Assembly: GCA_951812925.1 (NCBI GenBank)
Contig: OX638372.1
Location: 8,990,001-9,054,000 of the forward strand
DNA length: 64,000 nt
Reading direction: 5' to 3'
Origin: Calliopum simillimum
Taxonomy: Eukaryota > Arthropoda > Insecta > Diptera > Lauxaniidae
A program made the position numbers and the translations under genes. Shown piece after piece: positions 12,711 to 23,241 of the stretch. The notes under the pieces were generated by a model. The model worked only from the letters and a program-made list of their open reading frames with translations. It searched no databases and was not told where the DNA came from. The first letter of the stretch is position 1. Each line of letters begins with the position of its first letter.

Positions 12711-13665
12711 TTCAGCGTTATTTAACCATCTCTGTTTGCTTCATGTCCATACAATTAGGGGAACTGATGCTATTGTGGTATAGCTTATGTTTAGGTGGAA
12801 TTTGAAAGAGAACCGTTAGATCAATTTCAGCTAATTTTTTTTATGCTAATCATTGAAGTATTGGCTACAGAATATGTTTCAATAAAATGTGTGCAATTTC
12901 ATTACAAAAAGTTATTAAGCAAAATCTGAAAAAAGTCAAAAAAGCTGTTTTCAAAAAGTTGGCAGGTAATGTGGTGTATATGGTGGCGCAATGTGGTATA
13001 TACAATGTATATACAATGTATATATACTGATCAGTACTTTTAAATGTGGTACATATAAGTAGGGTAATGTAGTATACTTAACCATACATACAACCAAATA
13101 TAAAGTTTGAAAGGTATGAAACAAGTTCATAATAACATTTAAATTGGTTCTCAAACTCATAGTTTTTTTTAAAAAATAAACAGCCATCAAATAATGTTAA
13201 GAATATCAAGAAATGTTCATATACCACATTAGCGAAGCCCGACTATACCACACTGGCCAATTTTTAGAAATTACAAAATTGTAAAAATTAAATTGGAAAC
13301 TTTGTGAATTTACATAGTTAAATACTTACTTCGAAATATTTTTCACTTACCATAATTTAATATAAATTGAACTTCACCAAAAAGCAACTTTTTCTTTACA
13401 AAATTTTTGTGCAAAAAATGAGCAAAATTACATCGATCACACGCAACTTACGTTTTGTTCAACTAACATCGGAAAAATTTTGTTTGGTCCATGACAGCAC
13501 CAAATACTTGGTTTTTCATGTTTTCTGATAGGATAAAGGCAGTGATCTTCGCAGGTTCTTTCCCAAATCGGAGATATGCGACCATACCACATTGAAAAAC
13601 TATATCACAATAGCATCAGTTCCCCTAATATGGAACATATCAAAACAGAGGCGGTTGAAGCTCGA
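12711..13665. mobile_element. Second copy of the intron-7 inverted repeat, split by an insertion
   Basis: The left half (tttcagcgttatttaacc, from about 12711) matches the left arm at 11958. The right half resumes at about 13626 with atatggaacatatc and an aacagaggcggtt arm. The material between them is a distinct 868-bp element, so this copy dates the insertion as younger than the repeat. Confidence 0.6.
12758..13625. mobile_element. 868-bp TIR element with TA duplication and repeated ACCACAT motif
   Basis: The ends are inverted: GGGGAACTGATGCTATTGTG on the left, the matching CACAATAGCATCAGTTCCCC on the right. The TA dinucleotides at 12756-12757 and 13626-13627 are a target duplication. The motif TGTGGTATA / TATACCACA recurs inside the element in both orientations (near 12774, 12992, 13219, 13245, 13583). 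No transposase was found, so it is non-autonomous. Confidence 0.75.
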
Positions 13666-15547
13666 ATAAGTTTAAGGTTACAATGGATACTATTTTGTAC
13701 GAAAGTTTGGTCGCACGAACAAAACATGTTCCAATCAAAACAAGTCTAATTCATTTTCAATATTCGTACGAATGACTAACAAAATATTTTGTTTTTCGTA
13801 AGATCATTCGCACGAATTATACATACAAAGATATGAATATTGAAAAATTAGTTTTATTTATTTTTACTAGCTACCAACAAATCACGTGTCAAGTGGTATT
13901 GTGGTGTGAGCTTACAAAAAACAAGGCAAAAATGCATTGGTAAAAAAACCAAAAAATTGGTAGTTTGGTTTTCGATACGTTTCATTCATAACCATATGGA
14001 ATCTTCAGTCGAACTCACCTACAAACCAAGAACTCGACCAAGCACTATTTATTCAGTTTTTGCATAGATTAGACGAGAATCACAGCTGCTTATAAGTCGT
14101 TGACATTATGCATTTATTATAACATTTTTTCTTCGTAGGACTGGGTTTTCATACGAATTCATACCGAATGTTTCCTTAGCCTAACGCTCCAATGTAGGCA
14201 TGGCTATTAGTAGCATGTCGAGAGGTAGAATTAGCTGTGATGAGATCTATAAATCTCGTCGTTAAGTCCTAACCATTTCCACCAGCCGAAAAGATTTATT
14301 TTTGACAGTAAATGTCACTAGCGGGAAAATGAAAGTTGTTTTTCCTTTTTTTCTTAATATTTCATCACTCTAATTCTCTTTTGCCCCATATGCATGTTGG
14401 TTTATTTTGAGAAAATCGAAGAAAAAGTTTGATCCTTAATAAAACAAATTTCGTCCAAGAACGTACCGTCGAAATTTAAACTTAACAGTTTGCTGACAAA
14501 TTGCCTTACTCAGCGCTAAATTTTAAGGATAGGACTAAAGTACTTTTCGAGATATTTGATATTTTATCAAATAAGTGAAGTAGACTCTTTGCTCTATACA
14601 ATACAGATTTCGGTGAAATTTCAATTAGGGAAAGGTTTACGAGTAAAAAAATTGACGGCGCCACGCCCCTCAAAAAAAAAACTTCGATATATCTTAGAAA
14701 CTGTAAGGGATAGATGCATTCCGACAACAGCATTAGACAGATTGCTTCAAAACCTATGGAACAAGTCGTAAGTCAAAATGTCGAAAAGTTTCGATGGGGC
14801 AAAAAGAACTCAGGCAACGATTTATCTTCAATTTGTTTATTTTAACTTACATTAAAACAGTGCCAATTATCTAATTTAATATGCACCACTTGATATAGCC
14901 AAAATATGTAGCCTTGATAATATTTATACGCAGATTTGAAATTGATCTCCTAAGAAAAAGATTTATTTTTGTATATTTAATCACGTGACTTACTCTGAGA
15001 TTTAGAGCTCGAGTCTCGACACAGCCTTTAATCACTTCATTAATTTCCAGTGGAAATGTAGCAGCATACTGCCGCTAATTATGGTATTGATTTTTGTTAC
15101 AATTAAAGCCAAAAAGTACGTTGGTACAAAATCAGAGTTTGTAGTGCAATTTTCTATGTCGTCTTTAGAATCATTACGTGGAGAAATATCGCCAATACAA
15201 ACAAAATGAATTGTTTTTTTTTCCAGTGATTTTGTCGAAGTTTTGAATCATTTTAGACACTTCTACCCGATCAAGAAAATTTGTCAAGTTCTTGTCATTT
15301 ATCAGAAATGTATATCAAAATGATATCAAAAATTTATCAGCTGCTGATATACAATTTTTGTATATCATTTTGATATATTTTTGATATCATTAAAAAACAT
15401 GTCAATTTTGTATCAGAAATGTATATCAAAATGATATCAAAATTTTATCAGCTGCTGATATGTCAAATTTAACGTTTTCGTTTGTAGATTTTATTGAAGA
15501 AGAACGCGCAGTCAATTTTAGTGAAGAAAAAGGGAAAAGCACACAAA

Positions 15548-15551
15548 TATA
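15548..15551. repeat. Left target-site duplication (TATA)
   Basis: TATA precedes the left LTR and is repeated right after the right LTR (24979-24982). A 4-bp duplication is normal for Ty3/gypsy elements. Confidence 0.85.
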
Positions 15552-17288
15552 TGTTACGCCTGGCATGTATTTATAAAGAAAAGTCTCGCTTACCATCGGT
15601 GCTATGCATTCGAGGTATACCCGGCTAGGGCGCGGTCATCCCTATGCCATTTTGAACCGTAACTATAGAAAATATTTCCTTTGGTTAAACTCAAAAACTT
15701 GCTACATTTGAACTAACGATCCTAAACTGTATGATTATTGCATTTGAATAATAAAAAAAATGTATGGCAAAATATTTGTTGAACAAATATTAGATTTTTG
15801 GTTCCGCATTGTTCAGCACTGCAATTATCCCTTCTTTGGCATTCCCCTATACTTGACCTTTTAACAATTCATCTTCGTATTACTCAAAAAAAAAAAAAAT
15901 TATGATTTTAAATTTGCATGTTCTTTTTCTCCTTTTATAAATTTCTTTAATTCGTTGCTTTTTCTCTTTTTAACACTAATTAGTAAATATAATGGAAATA
16001 GAATAGAAAAACTCGCGAGTATTTGCAAAAAAATAATAATACAGCCTTAAATAATAATTAAAACATTTGATGATAATATGTAATTATAAAGAAAATACCT
16101 ATAGCTACCCCTTAATAATGATGAACGATGTGCGTTGATGTCGAGACTGATGGTATTTGTTGATGACGATGTACTAAATGCTGATTTTGGTTATATTGTT
16201 GACTCCAATCGATGCTACTTTTGTTGTCTGCAATATGGTCTGATATCGTTGTCAATTGCAATTGCTGCTGATATTCTGATGACTGCAATTTCAATATTGC
16301 CGTGGACTGAAATTTCAATATTGCGGTGAACTGCAATCGTTGCTACGGTTGTTGAATGCAATTGTTAATATCGATGTTGATTGCAATCTTGCTGCGAACT
16401 GCAATTTTCGTTTTTGTTGCTATCTGTAGTTGCTGATCTGGTTGTTAGTGAATTAAAAAAAACTCGATGATGATGCTGCTACGTAACCACCAGATTCTAT
16501 CCTCTGAAGGAATTAGTATTTCGTTGCTTTTTTTGACACAGATTGCCAACTTCGTAAATGAAAGTTCCTTTGGCAGTACAATGCACTTCTATAAGCAGTT
16601 TTCTTTTTTTTTCTTTATATCTGCTTCACAGAATCACGTTTTCAGTTTCTTTTATTTTTTTATGCAGCACAAGAAAGTCGGTTTTTTCACAATAATTGAA
16701 GGATATTTTTCTCTTCAAAATTTTTATTGTACGATAGAGGTTACTTTTTAGAGTTTATATTTCACTTGCCGTTTTAATTTTTAGTAGATAGTTTTGCTTC
16801 TTAAAATTGACAAGAACAGACAAACTCGTTGCACTACCGACAAACGTTGAGAAACACCAACCGTACGCGACAAGTAACAAGCAGCAACTGATTTTTTAAA
16901 TTTTTGCTTGGTTTCAAGTATGCTGTTTTGCCGTTGATGATTTTTCATCTCTCTTGCTCCTGCTTACATTTCCTTTTACCCGCTATTTAAACATACGATA
17001 TTTTTTCCAATTTCTAATAATAACTTATGCATACATATACATTTATACATAGCTACATATTTTGATCGACATAAAGGGGAAAACGAACATGTGTCAAAAG
17101 CAAAAACAAGAACCGAAACCGTTTTTGTTAAGTCAAGTGTACTGATGCCGTTACGAACATAAGTTAAATGCAAAAAATATAAACCGTTTTGCGAAGCAGG
17201 TGGCCAAATACCGCATTCCTTTGTTTTCGCAAAGAGAAAAAAAAACATTTGAAACTGATTTACAGGGTGAGGCAGTAAATTCGTAACA
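15552..17288 (-). repeat. 3' LTR (1737 bp)
   Basis: It starts TGTTACG and ends CGTAACA, a perfect 7-bp terminal inversion. Most of 16110-16440 is low-complexity tgcaat/gctgctgat-type sequence. Small open frames in it are identical in the other LTR and are not genes. The sequence next to the inner edge (17289-17310) shows only a weak purine run on the minus strand, so the polypurine tract is not obvious. Confidence 0.95.
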
Positions 17289-17468
17289 AACCTGCTTTGT
17301 TATATGGATTTTAAGCCAAAGAACAAACAGGAACAGAATTTACCCCCAAAAGGCACAACCTTATTTCATAAACTGGAGACTTTTCTTTAACGTGTGGCTC
17401 GACCCACGACAAGCCGGGCAAAATGAATAGATGACTTGTAAAACAAATTAATATATGTATATATATTT

Positions 17469-20400
17469 TTAAGCTTGGATTTTGTCTGCGTGGAATACCC
17501 CAATATAATTTCCATTTAAATCTTCCAATTGATAAAGAGCATTTCCAAGTTTTTTCCGAATGCGACACTTTACGAACTTTTTGTTAAATTTAGAGTTAAG
17601 ACCCTTTGCAAAATTGCTCTGAGTGATATTCTCCCTAAAAACCTCTTGACCTACTCGATAACTGACTGGTTTTGAACGAGTATTGTAGGTTTTTGTAGCT
17701 TTTTCGTGCGCAATCTCCAACTTTTTAGATATTCTATCACGCACTCTGCGAAGCCTATCCGAATTATGCTCAATGCTAACTTCTCCTGATTTTAGACAGT
17801 TAAGTTTCTGAAGGAGTCCATAAGAGGAACCATGTTGACACATGTTCTGCCCAAAGACGGCAAAATATGGGGAGCATCCTATGGCAGAGTGGTAATCGCT
17901 ACGTAGGATGGAGAGAATTTGGGGAATATAGCGGTCCCAACTACAATGATCGGTCTGATTTTCAAGGAAAATTCTTAATTTTATAACAATTTCACGGTTA
18001 ACCCGTTCCGAGGCGTTTGCCTGTGGAGAGTAAAGGCCGGTTTTAATATGGCTTATGCCATGGTCAGATAAAAACTGCTGCATATCTTTAGATATGAATT
18101 GTTTGCCGTTATCGCTATGGATAAATTGAGGCACACCAAATGCAGGGAAAACTTCTGTTTGAAAAAAATCAATTACATTATTTGTGGTTGCAGCGCGCAT
18201 AGGCTTCAGAAAAATAAATTTCGTCAAATGATCGAGGGCAATGAAAAGTGTGGTGTTTTTGGTTGCCGTATTCATGGGATAGGGACCCAAAAAATCAATA
18301 TATAAACGCTGAAATGGGCGTTCGGTAACAAAAGCTTGGCCCATAGGCGGACGTAAGATTTTATTTGTAGGCTTCACACACTTGCAAGTTTCACAGTTTT
18401 TGACATAAGTTTGAACGTCTTGTGCCATTGAAGGCCAAAAATATTTTTGACGAACTCTTGCTAGCGTCTTAACATAACCACCATGGCACCCAGAAACTGA
18501 ATCATGAGCCAGTTTAATTGCTTTGACGATTAGCCCTTTGGGTAACCATAATTTCCACAGCTCATTTTCTTCGTCTTCAACTCCTTGCCTGAATTTAACA
18601 CGCTTAAATACCAAGTTTTCGCTCAGATGCAAATCTGGCAAAGAAGGATCATTTTCAACAATGGTTTTGCGTAAGTTTTGATAATCAGCGGAATCAAACT
18701 CGGGTGAGGATAAATCAATGTCTGACATAAAATTATGTTTAGAGATTTCGTCCACGTCAAAGCGTGACAAGGCATCAGGCACCACGTTTAAAGATCCTTT
18801 CCGGTGCTCGATTTTAAAATCGAAGCATTGCAAAGCTAAACTCCAGCGTGCGAGGCGATTGTTTAAATCCTTTTGAGCCATTAGCCACTTAAGGCTCGAG
18901 TGGTCAGTTATGACTCGAAAAGGCAAACCTTCAATGTAAGGTCGAAATTTTTTTATGCACATTACCGCAGCCAGACATTCAAGCTCTGTAACTGTGTAGT
19001 TACGTTGAGCTTTGTTAAGCTTTTGCGAAACATACGAAATAGGATGTTCTTTGCCATCATCGTCACATTGGAAGAGAAGACCACCTACGCCAATGCGAGA
19101 TGCGTCACATTGAATAATAAATTCTTTCGAAAAGTCAGGTTGAGCTAGCACAGGAGCTGAAGAAAGAGCAGTTTTAATTTTTTCAAAAGACTCAATAGCT
19201 TCACTAGTCAGCTGAAATCGACCAGTTTTCTTTTTCAAGCAGTCAGTTAACGGACCAGCCAAATTGGCGAAGTTATTTATAAAGGAGCGGTACCAATTTG
19301 CCATACCAATGAAGCGTCGTACTTGACGAGGTGATTTCGGCAACGGAAATTCATCAATGGCTTTTACTTTTTCCGGGTCCACCTTTAAACAACCGTGACC
19401 TACACGATAGCCCAAGTACTTTATTTCTTTTTGACAGAACTTACTCTTGCTTACATTAATTGTCAAATTGGCATCTCTCAGACATTTCGCAACTATGCTC
19501 AATAATTTCATATGGGTATCGAAATCCGAACTACAGACCAATAAATCATCTAAGTAGATGAATACATTTTCTCGAATTCTGGATGGAACAGCCTTATCCA
19601 TCAGACGGCTCATTGTCTGAGGACCATTACAAAGCCCAAAGGGCATAACTTTATAATGGTATAAGGGTCTTCCCGGGACGACGAAAGCTGTCTTTTCCTT
19701 AGAAGATTCAGACAATTTTATTTGAAGAAATGCATCCTTCAAATCAATGCCACTAATGAAAAATGTATCTTTTAGTCTACTTAATAAGCCATTTATATGG
19801 GGTAGTGGATATGAGTCCTTTTTGGTTAAAGCGTTAAGCTTACGTGAATCTATACAAAGTCTTACTTTACCGGGTTTGCGCACCAACACCACGGGACTAC
19901 ACCAAGGCGAATTAGACTCTTCTATGACTCCCATTTTTAGAAGCCTATCAATTTCTTGATATGCTTCTTCTTGCCTCGGAGGTGACAAAGGAAAGTGTCT
20001 TGATTTTACTGGCTCTGCATTGCCTGTGTCTATGTGGTGTTCAAGTAGATTCGTGCAACCAAGTCCAAATTTTTCATATGAAGGAAACTGAGCAATAACT
20101 TTTTCAAGTTCAAATTTCTGTTCGCCCGTTAATACGTGAAAATCAGGTGTGTTTGGCAGTTCTTCATCAAAAGAAATTGAGCTTACTTGTGGAATAATTT
20201 CCGGAGCGATAGCGAAAGCTTGCCAAAAATCCACTCCAAAATAAGCTTCTTGGCTGAGTGAAGGTACCAAATAAAAATTGATAGTCCTAGTTATATTTTT
20301 AAAGGTGATAGGAAGGTCACAATAGCCGATAACATTTTGTTTTTTTCCATCAGCGGTAGATAGAGAGCTTTTAAAAGGTTTTAAAGATATATTAAGTTTC

Positions 20401-20873
20401 TTAAGGAATTCATGGCAGTTTTTTCCCAAAACAGAAACATTAGCCCCTGAATCCAACAACCCAATTAAAATTTGGTCAAAAACTTTGACTTTTGCAAACG
20501 GCCTATCGTCATCGCTGTTGATTAATCTTGTAGATTCTAAAATTTTCCTATAATGTTTCCGTTTTTTATACCTTAATCTACATTTCCTAAGCCTTGTGAC
20601 TTTCCGAATTGCGCAAATTTCATTTTCAAAAATTTCGTGTTTAACATTTTCATAGAAGGCTTCTCGGTTAGAAAATTTTAAACATGTTGTGTCTACTTGA
20701 CACGAAAAGTCACGCGAAACTGGTTTTAAAATATGGATTTTTTTGACAACGCTGGGATTGGACAAAGTTTCCGGATTATGGGAATCTTTGTCAGAAAATT
20801 TTTTGCATAACTCGGGATTTAATGGGAAGAACGTGTGTCCCCGGTATCCTTCACGCTCTGTTTGGGGTTTCCC
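17469..20873 (-). CDS. pol: pol: protease, reverse transcriptase, RNase H, integrase
   Basis: The frame is open from the slippery site (20873) to the stop at 17469; no ATG start is needed because it is read by minus-1 frameshifting from gag. Counting from the TTG at 20765: protease active site DSGA (105-108), RT with YLDD (404-407) preceded by VMPFGLCNGP, RNase H with QCDAS (about 552-556), integrase zinc finger with His754/His761/Cys791/Cys794 and catalytic D824, D885 and E920. All key residues are present and the frame is unbroken, so the enzyme set looks functional. There is no chromodomain and no env after it. The order PR-RT-RH-IN marks Ty3/gypsy rather than copia. Confidence 0.95.
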   Translation of the reverse strand, partial: GKPQTEREGYRGHTFFPLNPELCKKFSDKDSHNPETLSNPSVVKKIHILKPVSRDFSCQVDTTCLKFSNREAFYENVKHEIFENEICAIRKVTRLRKCRLRYKKRKHYRKILESTRLINSDDDRPFAKVKVFDQILIGLLDSGANVSVLGKNCHEFLKKLNISLKPFKSSLSTADGKKQNVIGYCDLPITFKNITRTINFYLVPSLSQEAYFGVDFWQAFAIAPEIIPQVSSISFDEELPNTPDFHVLTGEQKFELEKVIAQFPSYEKFGLGCTNLLEHHIDTGNAEPVKSRHFPLSPPRQEEAYQEIDRLLKMGVIEESNSPWCSPVVLVRKPGKVRLCIDSRKLNALTKKDSYPLPHINGLLSRLKDTFFISGIDLKDAFLQIKLSESSKEKTAFVVPGRPLYHYKVMPFGLCNGPQTMSRLMDKAVPSRIRENVFIYLDDLLVCSSDFDTHMKLLSIVAKCLRDANLTINVSKSKFCQKEIKYLGYRVGHGCLKVDPEKVKAIDEFPLPKSPRQVRRFIGMANWYRSFINNFANLAGPLTDCLKKKTGRFQLTSEAIESFEKIKTALSSAPVLAQPDFSKEFIIQCDASRIGVGGLLFQCDDDGKEHPISYVSQKLNKAQRNYTVTELECLAAVMCIKKFRPYIEGLPFRVITDHSSLKWLMAQKDLNNRLARWSLALQCFDFKIEHRKGSLNVVPDALSRFDVDEISKHNFMSDIDLSSPEFDSADYQNLRKTIVENDPSLPDLHLSENLVFKRVKFRQGVEDEENELWKLWLPKGLIVKAIKLAHDSVSGCHGGYVKTLARVRQKYFWPSMAQDVQTYVKNCETCKCVKPTNKILRPPMGQAFVTERPFQRLYIDFLGPYPMNTATKNTTLFIALDHLTKFIFLKPMRAATTNNVIDFFQTEVFPAFGVPQFIHSDNGKQFISKDMQQFLSDHGISHIKTGLYSPQANASERVNREIVIKLRIFLENQTDHCSWDRYIPQILSILRSDYHSAIGCSPYFAVFGQNMCQHGSSYGLLQKLNCLKSGEVSIEHNSDRLRRVRDRISKKLEIAHEKATKTYNTRSKPVSYRVGQEVFRENITQSNFAKGLNSKFNKKFVKCRIRKKLGNALYQLEDLNGNYIGVFHADKIQA

Positions 20874-22276
20874 TGATGATTATTGGGGCATCTCGGAGTG
20901 ACTACTCCTTTTTGCCCACATTTGAAACAAAACATGGAAGTTATTCCTTCCGGGCAATAGATGTATGAATGCCCAAAATTCATACAGTTCCAGCACTGTA
21001 TTTTTGAAAAATCTGGTTTAGAAAATCGACGAGGAACCTGTAAAGCTTCCACCTGTGGATCAGCTTCCATGTCACTGAAATCATCTTCAGCAGAATGTTC
21101 AATTTCGTGAACTGTCTTTGTCGAGTTATAAATTGGTGTTTGATATTTATTTTCACGAAGCACTTGCTCCGCTTTTCGAGCAGTGTCACGAAAACCTTCT
21201 AAGTCTCTCGTCTCACAATTAAAAAGCATATATTTGAGATTAATGTTTAGATTTTTTTTCATAATCTCAATCAAAACCTCATCAGACATAGGCTGACCCA
21301 ATCGCGAATTTAAAAGAACAACATCGCTAAAAAAATCATCGAAAGCTTCTTTGAATTGTTGTTTCCTCAAAGAAATTTTTAAAGTAATCTCATGATCTTT
21401 TTCAGCTCCACCAAATTGTTTTTTGAAAGCATAGCAAAGATATGCATAAGTAGCATGCGGGGTTTGCCTTATTAACTGCCAATAATATTGTTCGGCTTTA
21501 CCGGCAAGAAGTACATGAAAATTGGTCATAAGATGTTCTGATGAGCATCTGGATCGCTTGCAAAGAGTATCTACTTTGAATAGAAAATCTGAAACGTTAC
21601 CAGATCCATCGAAAGTGATTTTCCAATCTGTCAACTTCGGGAAATTATCCCCACTTTGTAAATTAAGTAAATTTCGTGGTTGGTAATGGGGCACAGGCTG
21701 TTGGGCATTTGCAATTCGTGGTTCTTGAGCTAATATCCTTTGATTAATGGTGCCAATGCTACCTCTTATATCATGTAACTCCCTCCTCAGATCATTTTGA
21801 CTGTCTAAAATTGTCTGGCGCATTAATGTAACAAGATCACTTATTGACGTTACATTTTCACTCGCCTCTGGGTTGTCAGAATTTCTGTTTCCCTCGGGCA
21901 AAGGATTAACACCTGAAATTTCCATATTTTCGGTTGGAATTTGGGCATTAGCTCCCAAGGGTACGGTTTGACCTTTTTCACCGTTAGACATATCTATCAA
22001 ATTGGATTTTGAGTCGTTTAAATCCACAGCAGGAAGTTGTTCTACAGAGCCTGACAAGGAATATTCAACTACAGCGGGATCCAATAAAATTTGCTGAGAA
22101 TTGTTTAATGAATTTCTTGAAGAACAAGGAGGCGAATGAACCACTGTACTTCTTCGTGAAGCAGTTAAAGAGCTATAAATAGGGTATGCGGCTGTATTTC
22201 TATTAAGGTTTCTATTAATAGCTTTACCACGACCTCCGCTTGGCGTTAATTTATTTCCAGATCGAAGATCGGGCAT
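20819..22276 (-). CDS. gag: gag capsid/nucleocapsid protein
   Basis: The first ATG in frame is at 22276, giving 485 residues. The central part has the capsid-like FDGSGNVSDFLFKVD and YYWQLIR stretches typical of Ty3/gypsy Gag. Two zinc-knuckle units lie near the C terminus. The first is a proper C-X2-C-X4-H-X4-C (CWNCMNFGHSYIYC). The second has the spacing C-X2-C-X4-V-X4-C, with valine in place of histidine. The stop (20819-20821) comes 45 nt after the end of the slippery heptamer, so most translation should yield Gag alone. Its role is particle assembly and RNA packaging in the host cell. Confidence 0.93.
   Translation of the reverse strand: MPDLRSGNKLTPSGGRGKAINRNLNRNTAAYPIYSSLTASRRSTVVHSPPCSSRNSLNNSQQILLDPAVVEYSLSGSVEQLPAVDLNDSKSNLIDMSNGEKGQTVPLGANAQIPTENMEISGVNPLPEGNRNSDNPEASENVTSISDLVTLMRQTILDSQNDLRRELHDIRGSIGTINQRILAQEPRIANAQQPVPHYQPRNLLNLQSGDNFPKLTDWKITFDGSGNVSDFLFKVDTLCKRSRCSSEHLMTNFHVLLAGKAEQYYWQLIRQTPHATYAYLCYAFKKQFGGAEKDHEITLKISLRKQQFKEAFDDFFSDVVLLNSRLGQPMSDEVLIEIMKKNLNINLKYMLFNCETRDLEGFRDTARKAEQVLRENKYQTPIYNSTKTVHEIEHSAEDDFSDMEADPQVEALQVPRRFSKPDFSKIQCWNCMNFGHSYIYCPEGITSMFCFKCGQKGVVTPRCPNNHQGNPKQSVKDTGDTRSSH
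20867..20873 (-). promoter_or_regulatory. Minus-1 ribosomal frameshift site G GGA AAC
   Basis: On the minus strand the heptamer is GGGAAAC, with GGA and AAC as gag-frame codons (20872 minus 20821 is 51, divisible by 3). It is therefore in the exact X XXY YYZ phase. The minus-1 frame has no stop from here into pol (36 codons to the TTG at 20765). The same heptamer serves some retroviruses. A downstream stem or pseudoknot is expected but was not modelled. Confidence 0.85.
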
Positions 22277-23142
22277 AATAATCAACTCGTCAAAGTAGGG
22301 AAAAAAAATAGTTCCGAATTTGAGAAAAGAAATGTTAAATAAAATCTCCAGTACACAAAAAAAAGTTTTAAGTCTAAAAAATATTTTAAATTCAAATAAG
22401 AAAATATATGTATGTGAATGGCCTAAATTTTATTTATATAAATTTTAATAGTAAAATTTCCTTTCCTTTTTTTGCGAAAATTTGGGAAAAACTATTGTAA
22501 TTATTTCTACGAAAGATAAAAAAAACGAATATATTCTTTTTGAAACTAGGGGAATGCCAATTCCAGAAAACGCGAATGCAAAAACTGCAGTGCCAAACTA
22601 TTTAAAATAGTTATGAGAACCAGTGAGCTTGCTCCTGATATTTTTTTTTTCTGACCACCCTTACCTGAACCATCATTTTTGGCCATTCGTATAAATGGCT
22701 CAAAGTCTTCGCCACTGTTCAACCTCATAATGTTTGTCGGGGACTTAGTGGGGAAATCACAATCACAAGCGGATTCCAGCATGGAGCTGGCTTCGCTTCG
22801 GACTCGAGCCGAATCTCTCACCACAACACAGCAACGGTTTTAAATTTAGTCCGGTAAGCTGGTGACTAGTGAGAGGTTCCACCCGCATCCGAGCAAGATC
22901 CACTTGCAATATGGCTCAAACAATGGTGGCTGATGTCGAAATGCTACAAATTTGAGAGGATGAAAAAAAATCTGTACTTCTTCTACTTGAAGACAGAGTC
23001 TACAGCTCTGCTGCGACTTTTAATGAATCGGAAAATAATAAAAAAAAATTATGATGAAAACATCATAACAAAGGTTTGACTTCTGTTTTGGGAAATAAAT
23101 AATTTTTTTTTTTTTTAAATGAATAAAAATCAAACTTCCTTG

Positions 23143-23163
23143 CGTTGGGCGCCATCTATGTTA
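23143..23163 (-). repeat. Duplicate of the primer site plus LTR edge
   Basis: A 21-bp block beginning CGTTGGGCGCCA and ending in the first bases of the LTR is identical to 23226-23246, 83 bp away. The sequence after it then diverges from the LTR. It looks like an internal duplication made during reverse transcription or recombination. Confidence 0.8.
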
Positions 23164-23225
23164 GCGACCAACACAAAATAAGAATCTTTCTTGTTGAAAA
23201 ATCAAAAATATCAAAGCTTGTTCTT

Positions 23226-23237
23226 CGTTGGGCGCCA
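23226..23237 (-). promoter_or_regulatory. tRNA primer-binding site
   Basis: On the minus strand TGGCGCCCAACG lies 4 nt inside the 5' LTR. It fits the 3' end of an insect tRNA-Lys, the primer of gypsy-type elements. Confidence 0.8.
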
Positions 23238-23241
23238 TCTA

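Larger units (their letters stand above)
12327..15262. other. Intergenic region between the esterase and the composite transposon
   Basis: Just after the esterase stop, AATAAA near 12329 is a candidate polyadenylation signal. The rest holds the nested elements at 12711-13665 and AT-rich sequence. Near 14655 (ggcgccacgcccct) there is one scattered copy of the GCCACGCCC-type repeat that forms the tandem array at 60.2-61.6 kb. No gene was recognised. Confidence 0.6.
22277..23241 (-). other. Retrotransposon leader with a possible upstream frame
   Basis: About 965 bp lies between the 5' LTR and gag. A frame with ATG at 22782 and stop at 22546 (78 residues) contains KNDGSGKGGQKKK. I recognise no domain and its coding status is unproven. 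The part nearest the LTR carries the primer site and its duplicate. Confidence 0.5.

Noticed and set aside
16112..16751. Open frames of 64-94 codons inside the LTR, repeated at 23802-24441
   Set aside because: Low-complexity LTR sequence, identical in both LTRs simply because the LTRs are identical; no domain.
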